The translations under genes and the position numbers were made by a program. Below are positions 16,713 through 23,920 of a stretch of 39,437 nucleotides of DNA, one piece after another (the first letter of the stretch is position 1; each line of letters starts with the position of its first letter). The notes beneath the pieces were generated by a model. That model ran no database searches. It saw only the letters and a list, made by a program, of their open reading frames with translations, and was not told the origin of the DNA. This DNA comes from an uncultured Eubacteriales bacterium. GTDB lineage: Bacteria > Bacillota > Clostridia > Oscillospirales > CAG-272. The stretch lies in assembly GCA_934503195.1 (NCBI GenBank), contig CAKSVM010000023.1, forward strand, positions 1 to 39,437, given 5' to 3'.

Positions 16713-17759
16713 TTACAGACTGCCGCCCGGCGCGATTCCGATCATGTATTCGACTCCGATCGCCACCAGCACGACGAGAAGCGAAACGATTAATCCGTGG
16801 ATCATCGGCCGCGCTCCCGATTTGCACAGCTTTTTGAAATCGGTGTTGAGTCCGATCGCCGCCAGTGCCGCGACCATGAGAAACTTGCTCGCGCTTTTCA
16901 GGAACGCAGCGGCTCCGGCCGGGATAAGTCCGAGCGAGGTCAGTCCCGACATCACGAGAAAGGCCAGTATGAACCACGGGAAGATCTTCTTTATGCTGAC
17001 CTTGACCGTAGCGTCGGAATTCTCCTTGCGCTTTATGTGAAGGCTTATCGCCGCGAAAACCAGCACCGCGGGGATTATCGAGAGTGTCCGGGTGAGCTTT
17101 ACCATCGTCGCGAAATCGCCCGCCGCTTCGCTGAAGGCGTATCCGGTCGCGACGACGCTCGAGGTGTCGTTTACCGCCGTTCCGGCCCAGAGACCGAAAG
17201 CCGCGTCAGAAAGCCCCATCGCGCGTCCGAGAAGCGGAAACACCACGACCATCACGGTGTCAAAGAGAAATGTCGCCGAGATTCCGTAGGCGATCGACAT
17301 ATCCGAGGCTCCGATGACCGGAGCGATCGCCGCGATCGCCGAGCCTCCGCAGATTCCGGTTCCGGCGTTTATGAGACTGTAGGTCTTCCAGTCGAGCTTC
17401 AGAAGGTGTCCGATCAGCGAACCGAGTCCGAAGCAGGTCGCCAGAGTGAAAAGCATGACCACGAGCGAAAATCTGCCGACCGTCATGACTGTCGTGATAT
17501 TGAGGCTCGCGCCGAGGAGGATTATCGCGAATTTGAGTATCTTCTTCGAGGTGAACTTGATTCCGGGCGACGTGATTTCGTTCGGCTTGTAAAACGCGTT
17601 GACCGCCATTCCGATGAAAAGCGCGATTACCGACGCGCCGATGACCTCAAATCCCAGCTTCTTCTCAAAGCCCTCGAGAAGCTTAGCGACAGCGGCGATC
17701 GCAATCGCGATCGCCGCACCGGGGATATAACTTAAAACAGTCCTGAAGATTTTTTTCAT
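16713..17759 (-). CDS. YeiH-family putative sulfate exporter
   Basis: The 348-residue integral membrane protein belongs to the YeiH/UPF0324 family (PF03601-type). About ten hydrophobic segments are visible, beginning with IPGAAIAIAIAAVAKLLE. The family signatures NAGTGICGGSAIAAIAPVIGA and LWAGTAVNDTSSVVATGYA are present. The family is annotated as a putative sulfate or sulfonate exporter, but its transport activity is poorly established. It starts 7 nt after the purA stop, with only a weak GCAGG before the ATG, so translation may depend on coupling to purA. Its stop codon abuts the hairpin-rich repeat at 16525-16712. The fold and family are secure, while the substrate is inference. Confidence 0.9.
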   Translation of the reverse strand: MKKIFRTVLSYIPGAAIAIAIAAVAKLLEGFEKKLGFEVIGASVIALFIGMAVNAFYKPNEITSPGIKFTSKKILKFAIILLGASLNITTVMTVGRFSLVVMLFTLATCFGLGSLIGHLLKLDWKTYSLINAGTGICGGSAIAAIAPVIGASDMSIAYGISATFLFDTVMVVVFPLLGRAMGLSDAAFGLWAGTAVNDTSSVVATGYAFSEAAGDFATMVKLTRTLSIIPAVLVFAAISLHIKRKENSDATVKVSIKKIFPWFILAFLVMSGLTSLGLIPAGAAAFLKSASKFLMVAALAAIGLNTDFKKLCKSGARPMIHGLIVSLLVVLVAIGVEYMIGIAPGGSL

Positions 17760-17766
17760 CCTGCGA

Positions 17767-19044
17767 TTACGCTTCCATGTCGATGTAAGCTTCGCGCTCC
17801 GCGCCGACCGAGACGTATCTGATCTTGCATCCGACCGCCTTCTCGCAGTACTTTATGTAATCGAGAGCTTCCTTCGGGAGATCGGAAACCTTGCGGCAGC
17901 CCGAGATATCGCACTTCCAGCCGGGGAGGAACTCAAAGACCGGCTTTGCTTCGTTGAGAGCTTCGCCGACCGGGAAGTTCGTCGTGAGCTTGCCGTTTAT
18001 GTCATAAGCGACGCAGACCGGGATCTTGTCCATGTAGGAGAGAATGTCGAGCTTGGTGAACGCGATCTCGTCGGCTCCCTGAACTCTCACGCCGTACTTC
18101 GAGGCGACAACGTCGAACGAACCGACTCTTCTGGGTCTTCCGGTAGCCGCGCCGAACTCGCCGCCGGCTTTTCTCAAAGCGTCAGCCTCTTCGCCGAACA
18201 TTTCGACGGTGAACGGTCCTTCGCCGACGCAGGACGAATACGCCTTCATGATTCCGACGGTGCGGTCGAGCTTGACGCCCGGGATGCCCGCGCCGATCGG
18301 TCCGTAAGCGGCGATCGTCGACGAGGACGAGGTGTAGGGATAGATGCCGAAGTCAATGTCGCGGAGCGCGCCGAGCTGAGCCTCAAACATGATGCGCTTG
18401 CCCTGTTCGAGCTGTTCGGTCAGGTAAACTCCGGTGTCGACTATGTAGTCCTTGAAGAAGCCGCCGTACTTTTCGAGCCACTCAAGCATTTCCTCATACT
18501 TGATGGGCTCGGCGTGATAGACTCCGGTGACGAGGAGGTTGTTGTACTCTACGAGATCCTTTAAGTGCTCCTTGAGCGTTTCGGGATAGAAGAGATCTCC
18601 GGTTCGGATTGCCTTCTTCTTATATTTGTCGCCGTAGACCGGGGCGATTCCGCGGCGGGTGGAGCCGTACTTCTTGTCGGCGAGTCTTTCTTCCTCGAGA
18701 ATGTCGAATCTGACGTGATAGGGCATCGTGATGCAGGCGCGGTCGCTGATCTTGAGATTCTTCGGGGTGATCTCGATTCCGGCGTCGCGGAGCTTGTTTA
18801 CCTCTTTGTAGAGGTGTTCAAGATCGATTACCATTCCGTTGCCCATGACGTTAACTATCTCGGGGCGAAGGATTCCGGACGGAAGGAGATTCAGGATGAA
18901 CTTTCCGCGCTCGTTTACGACGGTGTGACCGGCGTTGTTTCCGCCCTGATAACGGCAGACGATGTCCTGTTCCTCAGAGAGGAGGTCGACCATACGACCC
19001 TTTCCCTCGTCTCCCCAGTTGATTCCGACTATAGAAGTAAGCAT
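17767..19044 (-). CDS. purA: Adenylosuccinate synthase
   Basis: The enzyme joins aspartate to IMP using GTP, the first step from IMP to AMP. The 425-residue product has the right length. GINWGDEGKGRMVD at the N-terminus is the phosphate-binding loop with catalytic Asp, and GGNNAGHT is the second signature with the catalytic His. YGSTRRGIAPVYGDK, FGAATGRPRRVG and VAYDINGK follow in order. The start at 19044 has GGAGG 6-7 nt upstream; an upstream extension to 19164 reads through the promoter and is discarded. A promoter lies at 19096-19123. The YeiH-type gene follows 7 nt after the stop and probably shares the transcript. Confidence 0.97.
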   Translation of the reverse strand: MLTSIVGINWGDEGKGRMVDLLSEEQDIVCRYQGGNNAGHTVVNERGKFILNLLPSGILRPEIVNVMGNGMVIDLEHLYKEVNKLRDAGIEITPKNLKISDRACITMPYHVRFDILEEERLADKKYGSTRRGIAPVYGDKYKKKAIRTGDLFYPETLKEHLKDLVEYNNLLVTGVYHAEPIKYEEMLEWLEKYGGFFKDYIVDTGVYLTEQLEQGKRIMFEAQLGALRDIDFGIYPYTSSSSTIAAYGPIGAGIPGVKLDRTVGIMKAYSSCVGEGPFTVEMFGEEADALRKAGGEFGAATGRPRRVGSFDVVASKYGVRVQGADEIAFTKLDILSYMDKIPVCVAYDINGKLTTNFPVGEALNEAKPVFEFLPGWKCDISGCRKVSDLPKEALDYIKYCEKAVGCKIRYVSVGAEREAYIDMEA

Positions 19045-19095
19045 AATTTTCCTCCATGAATTCGCGCTGAGCCGCGCGTTTTTTCTTACAATAAT

Positions 19096-19123
19096 ATTAT
19101 ACCACATTTTCAGGATTTGTCCA
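19096..19123 (-). promoter_or_regulatory. Sigma-A promoter of purA
   Basis: On the minus strand, TGGACA (19123-19118), a 16-nt spacer and TATAAT (19101-19096) with a TGG extended -10 form a promoter about 45-50 nt before the purA start. I see no purine riboswitch in the short leader. Confidence 0.72.
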
Positions 19124-19198
19124 GAGCAAATCGCGATTTTCTCTATACCAAAACGGGATAGCATATATAAGCTGAGGTTATAGCAAAGAGGATAAGCT

Positions 19199-19246
19199 TC
19201 GGCGCGGCCGCTGGCCGCGCCGACCGCCGGGGGACGTTCCCGGCGG
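19199..19246 (-). terminator. Two adjacent GC-rich hairpins after the metallophosphoesterase gene
   Basis: An 11-bp perfect stem (19199-19209 with 19213-19223, GCT loop) is directly next to an 8-bp stem (19224-19231 with 19239-19246). They lie between the end of the five-gene glycosidase operon and the purA promoter. No clear T-run follows on the minus strand, so this may be a processing or rho-assisted termination site rather than a classical terminator. Confidence 0.5.
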
Positions 19247-19264
19247 ATAAATTTAAGCCACGTG

Positions 19265-20224
19265 TTATTCGCCGATTATAAGTACTTTCAGCGAGGTTGT
19301 CCCGTCCGCTTCAACGCCGATCACCTTGACTCCGGTAGACGAAAATAGTCTGTCCGGTGACTTCTCGGTTTTCCTGTGACTCGAAATCACGACCTGCGGG
19401 AAGCAAAGCCGATTAACGAATCCGCGCTTTTCCTTGCCCGGTGCGAAGACCTCGTCGTAATGCTCATGCCCGCCGATCGCCAGTATCACCTTTCCGGAGA
19501 GGTTCAGAATCTCCTCGGCCTCGTTCCGGTCGTCGATCCAGCCGCAGAGCGACGCGATTGTCGCGTCGCGTTCCCTTTTACCGTCCCAGACGCGGAGAGT
19601 TGATTCCATGTCGCCGTCATAAACCGAACAGAGCGGCACGTGCGAGAAAAGAATCGCGTGCCATCCGTCGGAAATTCCCGCGAGAGTCTTTTCAAGCCAG
19701 TCAAGCTGTTCCTTTCCGAACGACCAGAGCGGAGTTGGACGCTCACCCGAAAGGTCGCTTCCGTGCGGAACCGACAGGAAAATGAATCTGAGCTTCGCTT
19801 TTTCAAAATCGGCGTAAAACCAGACGTTTTCGCCGTCGTGGACTCCAAGTCCGCGCTCCGGATCACGACCGACCGAGCTATTCCAAAGCTCCGGGGAGAA
19901 GAAATCGGTTCCGACCGCGTCGTGGTTCCCGTTCACCGCGAGGAGCGGCGCGTCGGCCGTTTTTGACATGATTTCGGCCGATGTCCGCAGAAGCTCTCCG
20001 ATTTCGGCGTTCGAGGCGTGCTTGCTCCGGCCGAGCATCGCCGGGAGGTCGCCGAGCGAGATCACGGCGTCAAATTTGCCGACCTCATCACGAAGCTCCT
20101 TCAGAGCGTTCATCTGCGCCGTGAAATGCGGGTCGTCAACGCTGTCGGTGTGAAGATCCGAAAACATCGGAATCACAAGCTCAGCGCGGGCTATGAGCCC
20201 GCGCTTTTCATCAGAAAGTCTCAT
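19265..20224 (-). CDS. Calcineurin-like metallophosphoesterase
   Basis: The 319-residue protein carries the successive metal-binding blocks of this superfamily. These are FSDLHTD (D-x-H), SLGDLPA (GD), NGNHDAVG (GNHD), LFSHVPL (His) and GGHEHYDE (GH-x-H). No signal peptide is seen, so it should act in the cytoplasm on a phosphomonoester or diester that cannot be named. The start overlaps the stop of the GH36 gene by the four bases ATGA, which points to coupled translation. It is the last gene of a five-gene operon of glycosidases. By analogy it might remove a phosphate from sugars released by them, but this is only inference. Confidence 0.85.
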   Translation of the reverse strand: MRLSDEKRGLIARAELVIPMFSDLHTDSVDDPHFTAQMNALKELRDEVGKFDAVISLGDLPAMLGRSKHASNAEIGELLRTSAEIMSKTADAPLLAVNGNHDAVGTDFFSPELWNSSVGRDPERGLGVHDGENVWFYADFEKAKLRFIFLSVPHGSDLSGERPTPLWSFGKEQLDWLEKTLAGISDGWHAILFSHVPLCSVYDGDMESTLRVWDGKRERDATIASLCGWIDDRNEAEEILNLSGKVILAIGGHEHYDEVFAPGKEKRGFVNRLCFPQVVISSHRKTEKSPDRLFSSTGVKVIGVEADGTTSLKVLIIGE

Positions 20225-21942
20225 TTTTTCGCGATAAGCTCAACGCGGCCGTTCGTCGGGACGTCGATACGCGCAAGGTCGATTCCGAAGTGAAGCGTAC
20301 CCTCGCCGACCTTTCCGCCCATGCAGTCAAGGACGACATAGCCGTAATCCCCGCCGTCCTTTTCGCATTCGATGAGAATATTCTTCTCTGGCGACGCGTT
20401 GAAGATGACGAGCTTCTTCGTCGGATTTTCTATGTAAGCAATCTTTCCGGAATAAACCGCGCCGATCTGGGTATCATCCTTCTTCGACGAAACGTAGCTG
20501 AAATCGGCCGCGTAGTTCTTGTAGAACATTTCGCCGTCAAGCAGGGTGTCGCGGTTCTCGGTCCAGAAATCAAGGTAGGTTTTGACCATCTTCGCGTGGC
20601 TTTCGGGCATTCTGTCATGAAGCACCGAGATCTGCGGCACCGAGAAGAGAATGTTGGTCAGCTGATACGCCGCCTCTTCGACCGGCTCGTCGTAGTTCCA
20701 CATCACCATGTCGGAATGGACGGCGGTGTTTCCGCTGGTCATTCTGAGCGAGAGCGTGTTCAGACGGTTCGAGAAGCTGTCGTTCGGGCAGTCCGCCGAG
20801 CGGATCATGTTGCCGAAGGTGCGCATCAGCGGCCCCATGTAGCTCTGTCTGAACTCGATGAGAATATCGGGATTCAGCTTCGTGAGTTCGAGCATGACGT
20901 CCTTCATAAGTCGGTCAACCGCGTCGTAGACCGAGACGTAATCCATGCCATCCTTTACCTCCGCGCTCTGACGGAAGGAGTCGATGAAGTCGAGCTTGAA
21001 GCCGTCAAGTCCCCAGTCGAGAACCGCGCTTCTGTAGATGTCGATGAGATACTGTCTCACCTCGGGGTATCTCGGGTCGAGAACGAAGGTTCCGCCCATT
21101 CCGACATCGGCGAGGGTTTTGTCCCTGAATCTCTCATAGGCCTTTGAGTGGATTCCGACAAACGGCACCGAGTACCAGAGGACGAATTTCAGCCCGGTTT
21201 CATGAACCGCGTCGACGAACGCCTTCATATCGGGGATCTTCGCCGGAGTCGGTTCCCAGTCGCCGCAAAAAGCGTAGCCGCGGTTGTTGTCGTCGGTCTG
21301 CCAGCCGTCGTCGACGATTATCGACTTGCAGCCGAGCTTTCCGAAGAATCTGCATTCCTCGACGATCTTCGGGATGTCGATCTGCTGATGGAAGCTGTAC
21401 CACGCCGAATAGAGCGGACTCTTCGCCGTTTCGGGAACGTGGATCGGGGTGTAGCCGTCATAGGTTTCCCACCACTTCGTGACGTCCTCGACGCACTTGT
21501 AGAAGGGAAGCTCACGGGTGTCGATCCGCACGTCGCACTCATAGTCGGCGACAAGGCAATCGACATTGATGAGGACGGTGTTTATAAGCTTCGCGTTCTC
21601 CTCGATGACTCCGGAGCGGAATCTGACGCTGTTTTTTGCGTCCGAGCAGGCGATTGTCATGCGGTTCGTGTCGTCATAGCTGATATCCGAGAAAACCGGA
21701 GCCGACGACATCGCGTTTGACCCGACATAGCCTCCCCAGTTGGGGCGGATGTGGCGGCGGGTGTATCCCATCGGACTGTAGCAGACGTTGATCTTTATGT
21801 CGTTTATCTCCCATTCAAGCTTGAGTTCGAGCTTTGAGGGAGTCTCGTTCTTCGCGGTGAGGTGAAGGATCGTGATGCCGTCCGTGAGCTTTTTCTCGGT
21901 GAACGACGCGGAAAAGCCGTTATTTGCGGTTAAAGTGTACAT
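20221..21942 (-). CDS. Alpha-galactosidase-like, GH36 (clan GH-D)
   Basis: The 573-residue protein has an N-terminal beta-sandwich (about 1-170) and a TIM barrel. SIIVDDGWQTD at about 207-217 is the conserved DDGWQ motif. LDGFKLDFID gives the probable nucleophile Asp318, and RSADCPND the probable acid/base Asp384, the spacing expected for retaining clan-D enzymes. A short C-terminal beta domain ends it. No signal peptide is present. The start at 21942 has AAAGGA about 6 nt upstream. It lies 12 nt after the clan-D-like glycosidase gene and overlaps the metallophosphoesterase by 4 nt. It is shorter than the typical 700-residue GH36 alpha-galactosidases, so another alpha-linked sugar is possible. 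Confidence 0.85.
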   Translation of the reverse strand: MYTLTANNGFSASFTEKKLTDGITILHLTAKNETPSKLELKLEWEINDIKINVCYSPMGYTRRHIRPNWGGYVGSNAMSSAPVFSDISYDDTNRMTIACSDAKNSVRFRSGVIEENAKLINTVLINVDCLVADYECDVRIDTRELPFYKCVEDVTKWWETYDGYTPIHVPETAKSPLYSAWYSFHQQIDIPKIVEECRFFGKLGCKSIIVDDGWQTDDNNRGYAFCGDWEPTPAKIPDMKAFVDAVHETGLKFVLWYSVPFVGIHSKAYERFRDKTLADVGMGGTFVLDPRYPEVRQYLIDIYRSAVLDWGLDGFKLDFIDSFRQSAEVKDGMDYVSVYDAVDRLMKDVMLELTKLNPDILIEFRQSYMGPLMRTFGNMIRSADCPNDSFSNRLNTLSLRMTSGNTAVHSDMVMWNYDEPVEEAAYQLTNILFSVPQISVLHDRMPESHAKMVKTYLDFWTENRDTLLDGEMFYKNYAADFSYVSSKKDDTQIGAVYSGKIAYIENPTKKLVIFNASPEKNILIECEKDGGDYGYVVLDCMGGKVGEGTLHFGIDLARIDVPTNGRVELIAKK

Positions 21943-21953
21943 TTTGTTTCCTT

Positions 21954-23447
21954 TCAGTCTGTGATTCTGATAGCGACTCCGGGAGCCGAATCGTCTCCGG
22001 GAATCAGGTTTTCGCGGCAGATTTCGTCTATGAGAGTTCCGGGGATTATGAGCTTGTTTTCGTTTATCGTCACTTTATCGGTGACGTCGGCCGCCTCGTC
22101 CTTTGAAAGATCCTGCGCGAGGATTCTTTTCCCCGCGGGTGAATATTCAAGCGTCAGGGTAAGCGACCTGTATTTTCCGAAGATTCCGAAGATTCCGGCG
22201 TTCTTCGCGTCCGCCGTTACGTCGGCTCTGAGGCTTTCGAGAATATCGTCTCCGACCGTACGTTCAAGCGCAGCGATCGAATACGCACAGGTCTGTGGAT
22301 TCATCGAGGCGGCGAGAAGCGGTTTTGATTCCCCGGAAGCTTCCGGAAGCTCACATCCGCGCGAGACCGCGGCCGGGGATTTCAGTACGAGCGTTTTTCC
22401 CGCGACAAAAGGCCATGTGTCGGGATTCTTCGGCGGGAAGGTGTGGAAGTCGGTCAGAAGCTCGCCCGAAATTCTGAAATCGGTCTCGCCGACCGCGAAC
22501 GGCGGCGAAATTCTCTGCCATCTCACGGCGCGGACGGTTTCGGTGTATCTTCCGGTCGATCTCGTCTCGCGTCCCTTCGCGAATTTAGGGTGGCGCATTA
22601 TTCCGATCGCACATCCGAGACCGGCTCCGAGATACGCGCTGTCCTCGACGTTGAGCTTTGCTGACGATTTTTCGCCGCGGCTTTCAAGGAGAAGCGCGAC
22701 GCGGTTCAGGGTGATTGAGTTCGCGAAGAAGTTATGCACGTCGTAGGTCCTTAAATAGTCCGAAACCTCGGAAATCTTTGAGTTCCAGAGAAGCTCGGAA
22801 TCGGTGAAATGGTCGCGGCCGTAGACATATTTTCCGAATGGCGGATACATACCCGACGGGAAATGCTCGATTTCGAGTCCGGGCGCGTATTTTCTGACGC
22901 ATTCGGTCATCATCGCGCGGTAATCGGCGTTTCCGGCCATGCGTCCCCAGTCGACCTTCCAGTAGCATACCCCGGCCTCGTGACACATTTTCGCCGCGTC
23001 AGACCAGTATTTCCGCGATTCCTCTATATTCTCTGGCGGATCGCCCTTCGTGAAGGGCTTCTGGCAGGCGACCCAGAGTCCGACGCCTTTGTAGCCGAGC
23101 GATTTTATTCTTTCGACAAGCTTTGAAAGCCTTTCGGCCGGAGTCCCGGTGAAGGACGGGAAACGTCCCTCATCGAGCCTCATTGAGCCGAATTTTCCGG
23201 TGTCGTCGGGATTTTTCGTTCCGTACGGAACGTCCCAGCCGTCGTCAAGCAGAACGATGAGGTCACCGCGGATTTCTTTCATGTACGAGGTGAGAATTCC
23301 GTCTTCGCCGAAGAGCACGTCCTCGCGCATATTGTTGCGTACATCGGTCGAGTCATCGATCATGTCTGCCGGGCGGAGTCTCGCTTGAGTCGCCCATGTG
23401 CAGTAGTAGTTTCCGGTGCTTATGATTTTTTCGGGTATCAGGTTCAT
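21954..23447 (-). CDS. Divergent clan GH-D-like glycosidase (TIM barrel)
   Basis: The 497-residue protein is not a standard GH27 or GH36 member, but the landmarks follow their order. LIVLLDDGWDVPYG at about 63-76 matches the DDGW motif, and GVGLWVACQKP the barrel strand that follows. CYWKVDWGRMAG holds the candidate nucleophile Asp166, and ISEVSDYLRTY the candidate acid/base Asp230. The second half (about 330-497) is a beta domain. It lacks an N-terminal beta-sandwich and has no signal peptide. The start overlaps the stop of the GNAT gene by ATGA. Catalytic roles are inferred from position only. Its activity is unknown, and it may represent a poorly described subfamily. Confidence 0.65.
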   Translation of the reverse strand: MNLIPEKIISTGNYYCTWATQARLRPADMIDDSTDVRNNMREDVLFGEDGILTSYMKEIRGDLIVLLDDGWDVPYGTKNPDDTGKFGSMRLDEGRFPSFTGTPAERLSKLVERIKSLGYKGVGLWVACQKPFTKGDPPENIEESRKYWSDAAKMCHEAGVCYWKVDWGRMAGNADYRAMMTECVRKYAPGLEIEHFPSGMYPPFGKYVYGRDHFTDSELLWNSKISEVSDYLRTYDVHNFFANSITLNRVALLLESRGEKSSAKLNVEDSAYLGAGLGCAIGIMRHPKFAKGRETRSTGRYTETVRAVRWQRISPPFAVGETDFRISGELLTDFHTFPPKNPDTWPFVAGKTLVLKSPAAVSRGCELPEASGESKPLLAASMNPQTCAYSIAALERTVGDDILESLRADVTADAKNAGIFGIFGKYRSLTLTLEYSPAGKRILAQDLSKDEAADVTDKVTINENKLIIPGTLIDEICRENLIPGDDSAPGVAIRITD

Positions 23448-23920
23448 TTTTCTTCTCCGATGAATCGGTCAAAGCCGCGCTCGTCGACTCTAAGGTGAAC
23501 CCACTCGTTCTGCGGCTCGGCTCCGAGAGATTTGTAGAATTCGAGCGACGGCGTGTTCCAGTCAAGGCAGGACCATTCGAGCCGTCCGAGATTTTCCTCC
23601 TTCGCGATTTTTGCGAGCGAACGGATCAGCGCGGTTCCGATTCCCTCACCGCGTCTTTCGGGCAGGACGAAGAGGTCCTCGAGATAGATTCCGCAGCGGC
23701 ATTTGAAGGTCGAGAGATTGTAGAAATAGAGCGCGATTCCGATGATCCCGTCGTCCTCGGCGACAAGGCAGTGGCCGATTCCGCTCTCAAAAAGGAGCTT
23801 TTCGAGGTCTTCCGTCGTCCCGGTCACAAGATCGGACATCTCCTCATACTCCGCGAGAAGGTTAATCATCCGGTAGATTCCCGGAACGTCGTCCCGCGTC
23901 GCTTTTCTTATATTATACAT
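23444..23920 (-). CDS. GNAT-family acetyltransferase (diamine/spermidine type)
   Basis: The 158-residue protein is a GCN5-related N-acetyltransferase using acetyl-CoA. MYNIRKATRDDVPGIYRMI is the usual N-terminal strand and helix. YLEDLFVLPERRGEGIGTAL is strand beta4 with the R-x-x-G-x-G/A pyrophosphate-binding loop, most like diamine or spermidine acetyltransferases. WNTPSLEFYKSLGA closes the fold. The start at 23920 is inside the end of the GHL6 gene (8-nt overlap), while a longer frame reaching 23983 adds unrelated residues. The stop overlaps the next glycosidase by 4 nt. An acetyltransferase tightly built into a glycosidase operon is unusual, and an amino-sugar or polyamine substrate is a guess. 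Confidence 0.87.
   Translation of the reverse strand: MYNIRKATRDDVPGIYRMINLLAEYEEMSDLVTGTTEDLEKLLFESGIGHCLVAEDDGIIGIALYFYNLSTFKCRCGIYLEDLFVLPERRGEGIGTALIRSLAKIAKEENLGRLEWSCLDWNTPSLEFYKSLGAEPQNEWVHLRVDERGFDRFIGEEK

Noticed and set aside
16385..16977. Several overlapping 60- to 190-codon frames on both strands, some resembling frames at 35507-36091
   Set aside because: Their mutual similarity comes from the hairpin-rich repeat. They are Arg/Ala-rich, frames shift by indels between copies, start sites lack ribosome-binding sites, and substitutions preserve stems rather than reading frame.
19045..19095. Purine riboswitch in the purA leader
   Set aside because: The leader is only about 45 nt and lacks the three-way junction consensus.
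19045..19164. N-terminal extension of PurA from 19164
   Set aside because: It would span the promoter and lacks a Shine-Dalgarno; the ATG at 19044 has GGAGG and gives the normal PurA length.
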